42,758 nt of DNA from DASZHJ01 sp035604335 (GTDB taxonomy: Bacteria; Pseudomonadota; Alphaproteobacteria; ATCC43930; CGMCC-115725), in NCBI GenBank assembly GCA_035604335.1, contig DATNIT010000032.1, positions 1-42,758 on the forward strand, written 5' to 3'. The notes beneath the pieces are model-generated. The model was not told the origin of the DNA and searched no databases. It was given only the letters and a program-made list of their open reading frames with translations. A program made the position numbers and the translations under genes. This document shows positions 17,628-25,387 of this stretch, piece after piece; position 1 is the stretch's first letter, and each line of letters begins with the position of its first letter.

Positions 17628-18692
17628 ATGGCGGCTCCGACTATCCCGCGCGATCGACCGGCGTTCCGGGCTCCGCTGGCGGCGGGCGATATCGCGCCGC
17701 CCTGCGCGCTCGCCACGCCGGACGGCAAGACGATCGACCTGAGGGGCGACGACGTCGCGGGAAGCCCGCAGGTGATCGCGTTCTGGCCGCGCTTCGACGC
17801 CGATGCTGTCAGGGAAGCGGGGGTGTCGCTCGGCGCCCTGCTGCCGGCGCTCGAGGGCGAGGGTGCGCGCGTCCTCGCGGTGACGCTCGCCAATGCACGG
17901 GCCGCCGCGGAGGCGAAAGCGCTGGTCCCGGTGCTGCTCGACCGGGACGGCAAGGTGTTCGCCGCCTATGGCGCGGGCACCCGCGATCAACCCACCACGG
18001 TCGTGCTGCGACAAAATAACCATGTCCATGCCGTCCTCAAGGGCGAGGCGGCCGGGCAGGCGGAGCTGGCGCTCTCGGCGGTCCGCGCCCTCGTCGCCGA
18101 GCGCAAGACCGCGCCTGTGGCGCCGCATCCGCCCATCCTCGTCGTGCCGGATGTGCTGAGCCCCGAGGATTGTCGCCGGCTCATCCAGGTCTACGAGACC
18201 CGGGGCAAGGTATTCGTCGAACCCGGCCACGGCGAGGACCAGATGACGACCGACTACAAGATGCGAATCCCCGAGTACGGGCGCGGCGACCGGATCGATC
18301 ATTGGATTGTCGACAAGGATACCGCGGGCTTCATCGACGGTCGGCTCGGGTCTCGCCTGTTTCCCGAGATTCGCAAGGCTTTTCAGTACCCGGTCACCCG
18401 CCGCGAGCGCATGCGCATCGGCTGCTATGCGGGCTCGCGCGGCGGCGAGCCGCACGGCCACCGCGACGATTCCGAGGTGATTTCGGCGCATCGGCGCTTC
18501 GCCATGTCGATCAACCTCAACAGCGAGGAGTTTGAGGGCGGCGCGCTGCGCTTCGCGGAGTACGGAGACCAGCAATACCGGCCCGCGACCGGCGCCGCCA
18601 TCGTGTTCTCCTGCTCGATCCTGCACGAGGCATTGGAAGTGCGCTCGGGCCGCCGCTTCGTCCTTCTGGCATTCCTGTTCGGCGAGTTCTAG
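17628..18692 (+). CDS. Degenerate peroxiredoxin-like domain fused to 2OG-Fe(II) prolyl-4-hydroxylase-like dioxygenase
   Basis: The 354-residue protein has two parts. Residues 15-155 follow an AhpC/TSA thioredoxin fold (AGDIAPPCALATPDGKTIDL, PQVIAFWPRF, PVLLDRDGKVFAAYGAG), but the peroxidatic Cys expected after AFWP is missing; Cys26 is the only cysteine in this half. Residues 165-354 form a P4H-type double-stranded beta helix. Its likely iron ligands are His278, Asp280 and His333 (HRD, then SILHEALEV), with Arg343 for 2-oxoglutarate. The N-terminal half may be a binding module instead of a peroxidase. AAGG precedes the ATG at 17628; a TTG at 17592 is an alternative. The hydroxylated substrate is unknown. 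Confidence 0.82.
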   Translation: MAAPTIPRDRPAFRAPLAAGDIAPPCALATPDGKTIDLRGDDVAGSPQVIAFWPRFDADAVREAGVSLGALLPALEGEGARVLAVTLANARAAAEAKALVPVLLDRDGKVFAAYGAGTRDQPTTVVLRQNNHVHAVLKGEAAGQAELALSAVRALVAERKTAPVAPHPPILVVPDVLSPEDCRRLIQVYETRGKVFVEPGHGEDQMTTDYKMRIPEYGRGDRIDHWIVDKDTAGFIDGRLGSRLFPEIRKAFQYPVTRRERMRIGCYAGSRGGEPHGHRDDSEVISAHRRFAMSINLNSEEFEGGALRFAEYGDQQYRPATGAAIVFSCSILHEALEVRSGRRFVLLAFLFGEF

Positions 18693-18897
18693 AGCCCGTC
18701 GCCCGAGCGGGACGCATGTCGCGACGCATCCTCCCGGCTCGGCCGGGTTCCCGGGCGCGGTTTCATCGAGTCTTTACCCTCCGTGCCTAAGCTTGGGGTT
18801 CGTACATCTGCCTCTGGCGTGTGTCGGGTATGGTTGATCTTCTCCTTGCGCGTTCGGCCAGTCGGCGGTTCGACGATTCCCGCCGGCGCGGTGAGCC

Positions 18898-19869
18898 ATG
18901 AGCGCCGTCGCGACCGCGGTTCCCTCGGCCACCCGCGCGGGAGCGCCGCGCAGCACCCATTTTCGCTTCGAGCACAAGGTGTTCGGGGTCGAGGGCGCGC
19001 GCTTCGCGTTGACGTCGGACTCCCAGGAGGCCGCTCTGTACGTGCTGCTGGGCGACCTTCAGGTTGCGCTCCTGCTGCCGACGCTCAGGTACGAATTCGG
19101 CATCAAGCCCGACTCGAACGACGGCGACCTCCTGAGCGTGGTCGAGCGCAGCCTCCGCTACGTGAAGGAAATCCGGCCGAACGACTCGATTCCGCGCGAG
19201 ATCCTCGATGGCTCGGCCTCCTGGCAGGTCGAGGATCGCCATCGGATGATCGCGAAGGGCCGGCTGTCCCTGCAAATCGCCTCGTGGCTCACCGGCGACG
19301 AGCACGTGGTGGTGGACCTGGTCGCGCTCGAGCAATTGGTCGAGGATCCTCTCACCAAGCAGAAAGTGGACCAGGCCTTCGGGGAGATCGCGGAGAAGCT
19401 CGGCATCGGCCGCGAGCGCAAGAACGAGGTGGTCGATCGGATCGACGATCTCGCGCGCGAGCTCGCCTATATCGAGGCGCTGCGCGAGCGCTACGGCTGC
19501 GTTCAGGAGGTCATCCGCAAGCTCGGCGAGTTCGTGCGCACCTACAAGAACGACCGCACGATGACCCAGGAAATCTCCCGCGTACGCACCCTCCTGATGC
19601 GTCCGCAGAGCGAGTTCGACAGCCTGTTCGGGCAGTGCGACGCGATGACCGGCGAGATCCTGTCAGTTCTGAAGAAATTCGAGGCTCAGGTCGAGTTCGT
19701 GCGCGACATGCGCGACGATCTGCACTCAAAGCTCATGAAATGGGACGACGTGATCACGCAGTGGAAGGGTCTGGACGTCGTCAAGGGCGAGAATCAGGAG
19801 AATGCGATCAAGGCGATGTACCGCTTCACCGCCCGGAATTATCCGCAGCGGCAGGACTGGCGGGCGTGA
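18898..19869 (+). CDS. Cytoplasmic helical protein of unknown function
   Basis: The 323-residue product has no signal peptide or membrane segment. The N-terminal 150 residues look mixed alpha/beta (THFRFEHKVFGVEGARFALT, EAALYVLLGDLQVALLLPTL). Residues 150-300 are highly helical with heptad-like spacing and probably form a coiled coil (RKNEVVDRIDDLARELAYIE, CDAMTGEILSVLKKFEAQVE). It ends in basic/aromatic residues (YRFTARNYPQR). GGTGAG lies a few bases before the ATG. I do not recognise the family. A structural or scaffold role is possible but not shown by context: a dioxygenase lies before it and dgcN after it, each with its own gap. Confidence 0.7.
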   Translation: MSAVATAVPSATRAGAPRSTHFRFEHKVFGVEGARFALTSDSQEAALYVLLGDLQVALLLPTLRYEFGIKPDSNDGDLLSVVERSLRYVKEIRPNDSIPREILDGSASWQVEDRHRMIAKGRLSLQIASWLTGDEHVVVDLVALEQLVEDPLTKQKVDQAFGEIAEKLGIGRERKNEVVDRIDDLARELAYIEALRERYGCVQEVIRKLGEFVRTYKNDRTMTQEISRVRTLLMRPQSEFDSLFGQCDAMTGEILSVLKKFEAQVEFVRDMRDDLHSKLMKWDDVITQWKGLDVVKGENQENAIKAMYRFTARNYPQRQDWRA

Positions 19870-19970
19870 TCTGAGCAAGCCAGCCAGCGTCGATGGCGCC
19901 GTGTTTGCTTTCCCGCGGTTTTCGGTAGTATCGGGAGTCTAGGCCCGATCTTTCTCCGAGGACCGCCCCC

Positions 19971-20966
19971 ATGGCGATCAAGCATCCGTACCTTTTGTTT
20001 CTGGGCGACGCCCATGACCAGCTCGCTGCCAAGACCGCGGCCGGCGTCGCCTTCTGGCGCCCGGAGTGGTGTCTCGGCCAATTGCGGCTGCCCGGCTGCA
20101 AGGCGGATCTGAAGCTGCCCGACATGAGCGTCGAGGCCGCAGCCGCGGCGGGCGTCAAGACGCTCGTGGTGGGCGTCGCCAATCGTGGTGGCGTGGTCGC
20201 AGAGAGCTGGATCCCCGTGCTGACCCGCGCCCTCGAGCGCGGGCTCGACCTCGCGGCCGGCATGCATCGGCGGCTGGCCGATGTGCCCGTGCTCAAGGCG
20301 ACGGCGGAGCGGTTGGGCCGCAGCGTCGCCGATGTGCGCCACCCCGCCCGGGAGTTCCACGTCGCGAGCGGCAAGCCCCGCTCGGGCAAGCGGTTGCTCA
20401 CGGTCGGCACCGACTGCTCGATCGGCAAGATGTTCACCTCGCTCGCCCTCGAGCGCGAGCTTAAGAAGCGCGGCGTCAAGGCGGACTTCCGCGCCACGGG
20501 CCAGACCGGGATCTTGATCGCCGGCGACGGCGTCTCCGTCGACGCGGTGGTGGCGGACTTCATCTCCGGCGCCACGGAGTGGTTGGCGCCCGCCAACGAC
20601 GACGATCACTGGGATCTGATCGAGGGTCAGGGCTCGCTGTTCCACGCCTCCTATGCCGGTGTAAGCCTGGGTCTGCTGCATGGCGCGGCGCCGACGGCGA
20701 TCGTCATGTGCCACGAGCCCACCCGCACCCACATGCGCGGCTTGCCGCATTACCCGCTGCCGAGTCTGCACGACTGCATCGAGGCGAACTTGCGCGCGGC
20801 GCGCCTCACCAGCCCGGCCGTCACCTGCGTTGGGATCTCCATCAACACCTCGGCGCTCGATGCGTCCGCCGCCGACAGCATCTTGAAGCAGACCGCCGAC
20901 TCTTTCGGTCTGCCGTGCGTCGATCCCGTACGCACCGGGGTTGCCGCGATTGCCGATAGGCTCTGA
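19971..20966 (+). CDS. dgcN: DUF1611 family protein, D-glutamate N-acetyltransferase-type (DgcN)
   Basis: The 331-residue product matches the DUF1611 family: LGDAHDQLAAKTAAGVAFWR at the N-terminus, VGVANRGGV, and a P-loop-like GTDCSIGKMFTSLALERELK near residue 145. LIEGQGSLFHASYAGVSLGL and a CHEPTR segment follow. In the known dgc pathway DgcN acetylates D-glutamate and DgcA epimerises the N-acetyl product to the L-form, letting D-glutamate serve as a carbon or nitrogen source. The dgcA-like gene follows after 16 bases. That neighbour makes this reading more likely than an unknown ATPase. Confidence 0.85.
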   Translation: MAIKHPYLLFLGDAHDQLAAKTAAGVAFWRPEWCLGQLRLPGCKADLKLPDMSVEAAAAAGVKTLVVGVANRGGVVAESWIPVLTRALERGLDLAAGMHRRLADVPVLKATAERLGRSVADVRHPAREFHVASGKPRSGKRLLTVGTDCSIGKMFTSLALERELKKRGVKADFRATGQTGILIAGDGVSVDAVVADFISGATEWLAPANDDDHWDLIEGQGSLFHASYAGVSLGLLHGAAPTAIVMCHEPTRTHMRGLPHYPLPSLHDCIEANLRAARLTSPAVTCVGISINTSALDASAADSILKQTADSFGLPCVDPVRTGVAAIADRL

Positions 20967-20982
20967 GCGAGGGCCGGCAGCC

Positions 20983-21963
20983 ATGCCACGCCTCACGGTT
21001 CGCCGCGAGTCCTGGGCGCTCGCCCAGCCGTTTGTCATCTCGCGCGGCAGCCGGACGACCGCCGAAGTCGTGGTGGCGGAGCTCGTCGCCGGCCAACATC
21101 GGGGTCGCGGCGAGAGCGTGCCCTATGCCCGCTATGGCGAGACCGTCGAGGGCGTTCTGGCCGCGATCGAGGCTCTGGCCCCAGCGGTCGCCGAGGGACT
21201 CGACCGCGCGGAATTGCAGGCGGCATTGCCGCCGGGTGCGGCGCGCAACGCGGTCGATGCGGCGTTCTGGGACCTCGAGGCGAAAACCTCGGGCAAGACC
21301 GTGTCGCGGCTCGCCGGCATCGAGCCGCCGCGCCCGGTGGTGACGGCCTACACTCTGAGCCTCGCGGAGCCCGAGGCGATGGCGCGCGCGGCGGCGGAGC
21401 ACGCGGCGCGGCCGCTCCTCAAACTTAAGCTGACCGGCGAGGGCGACCTCGAGCGGGTCCGTGCCGTGCGCTCGGCCGCACCCGCCTCGCGCCTCATCGT
21501 GGACGCCAACGAGGGCTGGAGCGCGGAGCATTTCGAGCGCTACGCGTCCGCGCTCGCCGAGCTCGGCGTGGCGCTCATCGAGCAGCCCCTGCCCGCGGGG
21601 CGCGATGACGCGCTCGCGCAGATGCCGCATCCCGTGCCGGTTTGTGCCGACGAGTCCTGCCATACCAGCGAGGACGTGGACGCGCTCGTCGGCAAGTACG
21701 AGGTCGTCAACGTGAAGCTGGACAAGACCGGCGGCCTCACCGAGGCGCTGGCGCTGGTCCGCGCGGCGCGCGCCAAGGGCTTTCGGCTGATGGTGGGGTG
21801 CATGGTCGGCACCTCGCTCGCCATGGCGCCCGCCTGCTTCCTGGCGCAGGACGCGGAATTCGTCGATCTCGATGCGCCGCTCCTGCTCGCGAAAGACCGT
21901 CAGCCCGGCCTGCGTTACGACGGCAGCACGGTCTACCCGCCCAAGCCCGCACTTTGGGGCTGA
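20983..21963 (+). CDS. dgcA: Enolase-superfamily epimerase, N-acetyl-D-glutamate racemase-type (DgcA)
   Basis: The 326-residue enzyme belongs to the dipeptide-epimerase branch of the enolase superfamily. The K-x-K pair is at 147/149 (LKLKL). Metal ligands are Asp174 (VDANEG), Glu200 (IEQPLP) and Asp223 (CADES), and the opposing catalytic Lys lies in NVKLDKTGG (Lys248). The family also contains L-Ala-D/L-Glu epimerases. The DgcN partner directly upstream supports racemisation of N-acetyl-D-glutamate to the L-form. The ATG at 20983 was preferred over an earlier in-frame ATG at 20941 that lies inside dgcN. It is probably co-transcribed with dgcN. Confidence 0.87.
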   Translation: MPRLTVRRESWALAQPFVISRGSRTTAEVVVAELVAGQHRGRGESVPYARYGETVEGVLAAIEALAPAVAEGLDRAELQAALPPGAARNAVDAAFWDLEAKTSGKTVSRLAGIEPPRPVVTAYTLSLAEPEAMARAAAEHAARPLLKLKLTGEGDLERVRAVRSAAPASRLIVDANEGWSAEHFERYASALAELGVALIEQPLPAGRDDALAQMPHPVPVCADESCHTSEDVDALVGKYEVVNVKLDKTGGLTEALALVRAARAKGFRLMVGCMVGTSLAMAPACFLAQDAEFVDLDAPLLLAKDRQPGLRYDGSTVYPPKPALWG

Positions 21964-22139
21964 GCCCTGCGACAAAGTGTGCACCGCAACCGAGACGCGG
22001 ATCGACTCCGGAACCAACTCGCCATAATGGAGTGGTTCTAAGGTCTCGGTGAGAGCAGTTTGCATTGCAATATCAAGCCTCTCCATTGTGCCTCTGTGCT
22101 AAAATTATCACAGCGTCTAGCGAGTTGGAAAAAGACGAC

Positions 22140-22268
22140 TTTGGGCTTGATCCGCAGGGATCGGACGCCCATATTGTGCAGCGCGGCATGGACTTGTCCT
22201 GCCGTACGTCTTCTTAGGCGTTTCCTCCCTAAACTTGGGCCGTGGGCAACCGCGGCCCAATTTTTTTT
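22140..22268 (+). ncRNA. Structured small RNA resembling the suhB/MmgR (alpha-r8) family
   Basis: The 309-base gap between dgcA and phhA has no coding frame but three consecutive stem-loops on the plus strand. Stem 1 is TGGGC-TT-GATCC, loop GCAG, then GGATC-GGAC-GCCCA (22142-22171). Stem 2 is CGGCA-T-GGAC, loop TT, then GTCC-TGCCG (22184-22204). Stem 3 is the terminator at 22235-22268. Between stems 2 and 3 is the single-stranded word TTTCCTCCCT, which could pair with ribosome-binding sites. This layout, and that word just before a GGGCCG terminator stem, agree with my memory of the alphaproteobacterial suhB/MmgR small RNA family, but I cannot run a covariance search. The 5' end is uncertain; the RNA may begin near 22106, after an AT-rich stretch. 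Confidence 0.6.
22235..22268 (+). terminator. Strong Rho-independent terminator
   Basis: A perfect 8-bp stem (TTGGGCCG at 22235-22242 with CGGCCCAA at 22253-22260) is extended by an inner GG-GCAA-CC and followed by eight T (22261-22268). It is the clearest intrinsic terminator in the window. It lies over 270 bases beyond dgcA, too far to be simply that gene's terminator, which supports a separate RNA ending here. Confidence 0.88.
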
Positions 22269-22272
22269 GCAC

Positions 22273-23133
22273 TCAGCGGGGCATGCCGCGGTGCAGCACG
22301 CGGTCGCTCGGGAGGACCATCGCCGCCGGCAGGTCAGGCTGCCCCGCGAGCTCGGCGTAGTAGGGCGTGAAATCGGGCCGCGTGGCGTCGAACAGCTCGT
22401 CGAAGCTCCGGATCGCGAAATAAGTCACTTGGAAGTCATCGATCCGATAGTGCGTGCGCATCACCCGCATGAGGCCGAAGCCGAGGCGATTGGGACACGG
22501 GTCCTCCAGGCAATAGACCGATTCGCCCTTCGAGGAGACGATGCCCGAGCCGTAGATGCGCAGCCCCGCCGCGGTCTCGATCAGCCCGAACTCCACCGTA
22601 TACCAATAGAGGCGCGCCAGATGGTGCAGCGCGCCGAGGCCGAGCGCCTTGAGCCCGCCTTGGCCGTAGGCCTGCATGTAGTCTGCGAACACCGGGTTCA
22701 TCAGCATCGGCACGTGGCCGAAGACGTCGTGGAAGACGTCGGGCTCCTGCAGGTAGTCGAGCTGATCGCGCCGCCGGATGAAGCAGGTCGAGGGAAAGCG
22801 GCGGTTGGCGAGGTGCTCGAAAAACACCGCGTCCGGCACCAGGCCCGGCACCGCGACGATCGACCAACGGGTCGCCGCCTGCAGCGTATCGTTGAGCCGG
22901 CGGAAGTCCGGGATCGCGTCGGCGACCACGCCGAGCGCCCGCACGCCCGCCAGGAACTCCTCGCACGCGCGCCCCTTCAGCACCGACTCCTGGCGGTGGA
23001 AGAGCGTCCGCCAGATGTCGTGCTCCTCGGGGCTGTAGGCGTTCCAGTCCTGGCTGATGGTGAAATCCGCGCGGAGCGAGGGCGCCCGATGCCGGGCTGG
23101 AGCCTGGGCGCCCGCGTATGCGGTCTCGACCAT
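22273..23133 (-). CDS. phhA: Phenylalanine 4-monooxygenase
   Basis: The 286-residue enzyme hydroxylates phenylalanine to tyrosine with tetrahydropterin and non-haem iron. The iron site is complete: His135 and His140 in FHDVFGHVPML and Glu181 in WYTVEFGLIE. The motif RRRDQLDYLQEPDVFHD and the C-terminal YFAIRSFDELFDATRPDF are typical. The size matches monomeric bacterial forms. The ATG at 23133 has GAGGT seven bases upstream; an in-frame start 33 bases earlier lacks such a site. No pterin carbinolamine dehydratase (phhB) is nearby. It is the last of three minus-strand genes, 61 bases after the GNAT gene. Confidence 0.95.
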   Translation of the reverse strand: MVETAYAGAQAPARHRAPSLRADFTISQDWNAYSPEEHDIWRTLFHRQESVLKGRACEEFLAGVRALGVVADAIPDFRRLNDTLQAATRWSIVAVPGLVPDAVFFEHLANRRFPSTCFIRRRDQLDYLQEPDVFHDVFGHVPMLMNPVFADYMQAYGQGGLKALGLGALHHLARLYWYTVEFGLIETAAGLRIYGSGIVSSKGESVYCLEDPCPNRLGFGLMRVMRTHYRIDDFQVTYFAIRSFDELFDATRPDFTPYYAELAGQPDLPAAMVLPSDRVLHRGMPR

Positions 23134-23194
23134 GATGCGACCTCGCAAATGAACGCTCGGGCTCAACCCAGAGGTTGGGCGAGCGCGGCCGGTT

Positions 23195-23764
23195 TCAAGA
23201 CTCCGGGATTTCCTCGGGCAATGTCGCCGATCCCGGACCGAGGGGTCGTTGCATCATCACGCAATCGATCCAGCGATCGCGCTTGAAACCGATGGTGGGC
23301 AGCAGCGCCGTGCGCGTGAAGCCCAACGATCGATGCAGCCCGATCGAGCCCTCGTTCCCGCTGTCGCCGATCACGGCGATCATCTGCCGGTAGCCGATCT
23401 TGGTGCAGCGCGCGATCAGGGCTTCCAGAAGCACGCGTCCGATGCCGCGCCGGGCCGCCTCGGGCGCCACATAGATCGAATCTTCGATCGTGAAGCGATA
23501 GGCCGAGCGCGTCCGATAGGGCGAGGCATAGGCATAGCCGAGGACGCCTCCGGCTCCGTCGGCGGCGATCAAGTACGGTAGTCCTTTCGCAAGGATCTCG
23601 CGCCGGCGCCGGGCCAACTCATCGACGCCGGGCGGCACCTCCTCGAAGGAGCCGAACCCGTGCATAACGTGATGCCCGTAGATCGCGGCGATCGCCGGCA
23701 GATCGGCGTCCTCGGAGTCGCGCACCACGGGAGCGTCCGCCTTGGGCGCCGCGCGCGCGCTCAT
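23195..23764 (-). CDS. GNAT-family N-acetyltransferase (phosphinothricin acetyltransferase-like)
   Basis: The 189-residue protein has GNAT motifs in order: VRDSEDADLPAIAAIYGHHV, SFEEVPPGVDEL, VLGYAYASPYRTRSAYRFTI, ED-SIYVAPEAARRGIGRVLL (the acetyl-CoA loop R/Q-x-x-G-x-G/A) and the C-terminal NEGSIGLHRSLGFT. The pattern fits the Pat/MddA branch that acetylates phosphinothricin, methionine sulfone or sulfoximine, and similar analogues. Its ATG overlaps the N-formylglutamate amidohydrolase stop (ATGA), so the genes are translationally coupled; the natural substrate could therefore be an amino-acid derivative. Confidence 0.9.
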   Translation of the reverse strand: MSARAAPKADAPVVRDSEDADLPAIAAIYGHHVMHGFGSFEEVPPGVDELARRRREILAKGLPYLIAADGAGGVLGYAYASPYRTRSAYRFTIEDSIYVAPEAARRGIGRVLLEALIARCTKIGYRQMIAVIGDSGNEGSIGLHRSLGFTRTALLPTIGFKRDRWIDCVMMQRPLGPGSATLPEEIPES

Positions 23765-24651
23765 GCCGCCTTGAGCTGGCGCGGCTGCAGCACGGCGAGC
23801 GCCGTCATCAGATCGCGCATGTCCTCGGCGAGCTGCCGCAGGAACGGCTTGCGGCTGATGCTGCGCTCATCCATGTAGAGCGCGCGGTTGATCTCGATCT
23901 GGATCGCGTGACGGCCGCGTTGAGGCGCGCCGTAGTGGCTGGTGGTGAAGCCGCCGGCATAGGGCGCGTTGCGCGCGACGCGGTAGCCCTTGGCCGTCAG
24001 GAGTCGCTGGGCGGTATCCATGACCGCGGGATGGCAGGAGGTGCCATGGCAATCGCCCAGCACGATGTCCACCCCGTGGCGCTTGAAATCGCGCTCGCCC
24101 GGACCGGCGGTCGACGGCATGGAGTGGCAATCGATCAGGACATAGCCTGCGAAGTGCTCGCCCGTGGCGGCCAGCAGCTGGCGGAGCGCCTGATGGTAGG
24201 GCCGGTAGAGCCGCTCGACCCGCGCGAGGGCGTCGGCGAAGCGCAGCTTGTGGGCATAGATCTCCTCGCCCGTCGCCACGACACGGGCGATGGTGCCGAG
24301 CCCGACCTGGACCCGGGGCGAGCGGCTGTTCACGTAGGCGGGCAGCGGCTCCGCGAACATCTGCGGATCGAGCTCGAAGGGCTCGCGATTGGGATCGAGA
24401 TAGGCGCGGGGAAAACACGCCTTCAGGAGCGGCGCGCCCAGCTCGACCGCGCCGCCGAAAATCTCGTCGACGAAGCTGTCCTCCGAGCGCCGGAGCGTCA
24501 GCGGATCGAGACGGGATGCGGCCAGGAACTCCGCTGGATAATCGCTGCCGCTGTGCGGCGAGGCGCAGACCAAGGCCACCTGCTGCTGCGCGGGTGCCGC
24601 CACCTCGATCGGCGAATCGACAGACGCGCCCAGCTCCGAAACACCGTCCAT
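23761..24651 (-). CDS. N-formylglutamate amidohydrolase family protein
   Basis: The 296-residue protein matches the N-formylglutamate amidohydrolase family. Seen are VCASPHSGSDYP near residue 30 (metal-binding region), RRSEDSFVDEIF, RAYLDPNREPFELDP, VLIDCHSMPS, DIVLGDCHGTSC, GGFTTSHYGAP and the C-terminal HAIQIEINRALYMDE. Such enzymes release formate and glutamate, for example in histidine degradation, but no other hut genes are here. Start choice between the ATG at 24651 and a GTG or TTG slightly upstream is uncertain because no good ribosome site precedes any of them. It is divergent from cpdR, a neighbourhood I recall as common in alphaproteobacteria. Confidence 0.9.
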   Translation of the reverse strand: MDGVSELGASVDSPIEVAAPAQQQVALVCASPHSGSDYPAEFLAASRLDPLTLRRSEDSFVDEIFGGAVELGAPLLKACFPRAYLDPNREPFELDPQMFAEPLPAYVNSRSPRVQVGLGTIARVVATGEEIYAHKLRFADALARVERLYRPYHQALRQLLAATGEHFAGYVLIDCHSMPSTAGPGERDFKRHGVDIVLGDCHGTSCHPAVMDTAQRLLTAKGYRVARNAPYAGGFTTSHYGAPQRGRHAIQIEINRALYMDERSISRKPFLRQLAEDMRDLMTALAVLQPRQLKAA

Positions 24652-24757
24652 GGGCACCGAGATTACGGGCAAGAAGCAGGCCGTGTCATCAACCCAGTTC
24701 GCACAATAAGCGGGCAGCCACGCCGGTCGCGTGGTGGCTCGCGACTCAAGCCCCTAC

Positions 24758-24795
24758 GCGGGTCGCGAGGGTTGGTGTGGCGGCTCGCGACCCGC
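24758..24795. promoter_or_regulatory. Perfect 12-bp inverted repeat in the cpdR upstream region
   Basis: GCGGGTCGCGAG (24758-24769) and CTCGCGACCCGC (24784-24795) are exact inverses with a 14-base spacer. The element lies in the 228-base divergent gap between N-formylglutamate amidohydrolase and cpdR. A further partial copy of the word (GGCTCGCGAC at 24736-24745) lies to its left. It may be a hairpin in the leader or a regulator site. Some 16 bases to the right is TTAA-N7-TTGT (24812-24826), a near match to the CtrA box. Confidence 0.45.
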
Positions 24796-24879
24796 GGAAG
24801 ACAAGCCCACCTTAACGTTCCTTTGTTGCTTTGCGTGTATGCCTTGGGGCAGGGTTTCGCGGGTCTCGACGGACATACA

Positions 24880-25239
24880 ATGGCACGGATCCTGCTCGCC
24901 GAGGACGACGACAACCTCCGCCGGTTCCTGAGTCGGGGCTTGACGCGAGCGGGGCACACCGTGCTCGCCGCGCCCGACGGCGATGCGGCCTTCGCGCTGA
25001 TCTTGAAGGCGCCGGTCGATCTTCTGCTCGCCGATGTGGTCATGCCCGGCATCGACGGCATCGAGCTCGCGCGCCGGGCCACCATTCGTTGGCCCGAGCT
25101 CCGCGTCATGTTCATCACGGGATTCGCCGCCGTGGCGCTGCGCAATCGGGAGATCGGCGCGAAGACCGCGACGGTTCTGGCGAAGCCCTTCCACCTGCGC
25201 CAGCTCGTCGAGGAAGTGACGCGGCTTCTGGCGGCGTGA
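24880..25239 (+). CDS. cpdR: CpdR-type single-domain response regulator
   Basis: The 119-residue protein is a lone receiver domain with the N-terminal acid pocket AEDDD, the phosphoacceptor Asp52 in LLADVVMPGIDG, the conserved MFITGFAAVAL, and Lys in LAKPFHLRQLVEEV. The sequence MARILLAEDDDNLRRFL and FITGFAAVALRN are close to CpdR. In Caulobacter CpdR is the adaptor that, when unphosphorylated, localises ClpXP to the cell pole and drives turnover of cell-cycle regulators. The ATG at 24880 follows GGA by six bases. A CtrA-like TTAA-N7-TTGT about 55 bases upstream fits cell-cycle control. tRNA-Val follows. Confidence 0.9.
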   Translation: MARILLAEDDDNLRRFLSRGLTRAGHTVLAAPDGDAAFALILKAPVDLLLADVVMPGIDGIELARRATIRWPELRVMFITGFAAVALRNREIGAKTATVLAKPFHLRQLVEEVTRLLAA

Positions 25240-25312
25240 GCTAGCTGCCCGCGGGACACGGCGCGGGCTTGCCAGCCCCGATGAATTGGGCTACATGCCC
25301 CTCGCTTTGCGT

Positions 25313-25387
25313 GGGCGCTTAGCTCAGCGGGAGAGCACTTCCTTGACATGGAAGGGGTCGGAGGTTCAATCCCTCCAGCGCCCACCA
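25313..25387 (+). tRNA. tRNA-Val (anticodon GAC)
   Basis: A complete cloverleaf: acceptor GGGCGCT (25313-25319) pairs with AGCGCCC (25377-25383). The D-arm is GCTC/GAGC. The anticodon arm is CTTCC-TTGACAT-GGAAG with anticodon GAC at 25345-25347. The T-arm is GGAGG-TTCAATC-CCTCC, discriminator A, and CCA is encoded (25385-25387). It reads GUC and GUU valine codons. Confidence 0.97.

Noticed and set aside
24721..24800. Short clustered repeats as a CRISPR-like array
   Set aside because: There are only two inverted copies and one partial copy without regular spacers, and no cas genes are in the window.
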